From Gambelia wislizenii (lineage: Eukaryota > Chordata > Lepidosauria > Squamata > Crotaphytidae): a DNA stretch of 64,000 bases. The stretch lies in the NCBI GenBank assembly GCA_030847615.1, contig JAUMIR010000005.1:246674645-246738644 (forward strand), written 5' to 3'. Both the position numbers and the translations under genes were made by a program. Under the pieces are notes generated by a model. That model saw only the letters and a program-made list of their open reading frames with translations. It was not told where the DNA came from and made no database searches. Below, in pieces: positions 63,914-64,000 of this stretch (its first letter is position 1; the number at the start of each line of letters is the position of its first letter).

Positions 63914-64000
63914 CTTTCCTCTCTTTTAACCATACTTAGCTACTTGTTGTGGCTGTTTGGATTTGCCTAACTAGTGTGAAAGAAATAACACAATTGCTTT
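63914..64000. other. No gene recognised
   Basis: Short unassigned end of the window. Confidence 0.4.

Overview
The window looks like intergenic or intronic DNA of a squamate reptile (lizard or snake). The pointers are a tRNA-derived SINE with the Sauria-SINE head and tail (38733-38875; tail alone at 9310-9435), four 5S-rRNA-derived SINEs with the same type of tail, many CR1 fragments, and DIRS-type tyrosine-recombinase retrotransposons. I recognise no host gene. Nearly all coding signal belongs to transposable elements, most of them decayed.

Layout. 1-8030: unassigned sequence, a possible gag remnant, then DIRS copy D1 (about 6.1 kb, all domains present but broken). 8031-13000: mostly unassigned, with a SINE tail, a 5'-truncated minus-strand LINE and a 5S SINE. 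13005-17428: a minus-strand CR1 split by a minus-strand APE-type LINE (13513-16549) with a 9-bp target duplication; next to it a lone DIRS terminus (17429-17686) split by a CR1 end. 18628-31835: CR1 fragments, including two nearly identical plus-strand copies (22776-24176 and 29850-31027), and the deleted DIRS copy D2 (25688-29084). 32190-36910: tandem repeats, LTR-like fragments, a hAT-like MITE, a Ty1/copia-type gag remnant, a mariner transposase fragment and a SINE. 38733-39270: SINE plus MITE. 40353-47929: a Tigger-like DNA element, flanked by TA, that carries a CR1 fragment and the best DIRS copy, D3 (41606-47796). 48111-54268: SINEs, MITEs and old CR1. 54396-63913: three DIRS remnants of a second subfamily in a row (D6, D4, D5).

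How D3 works as a unit. It has inverted terminal repeats, an internal complementary region that joins both ends, a gag ORF (42312-44435), an RT-RNase H ORF in the +1 frame (44353-46323), and a tyrosine recombinase in the -1 frame relative to RT (to 47351). RT, RNase H and recombinase catalytic residues are all visible. The recombinase has no ATG near its start, but a GGGCCCA heptamer in RT phase followed by a 6-bp hairpin lies exactly where a -1 shift would join RT to the recombinase. The host DNA is duplicated (109 bp, identical) on both sides of D3, which is unexpected for this class.

Limits: element ends and clade names come from reading by eye. No alignment, database search or folding program was run.
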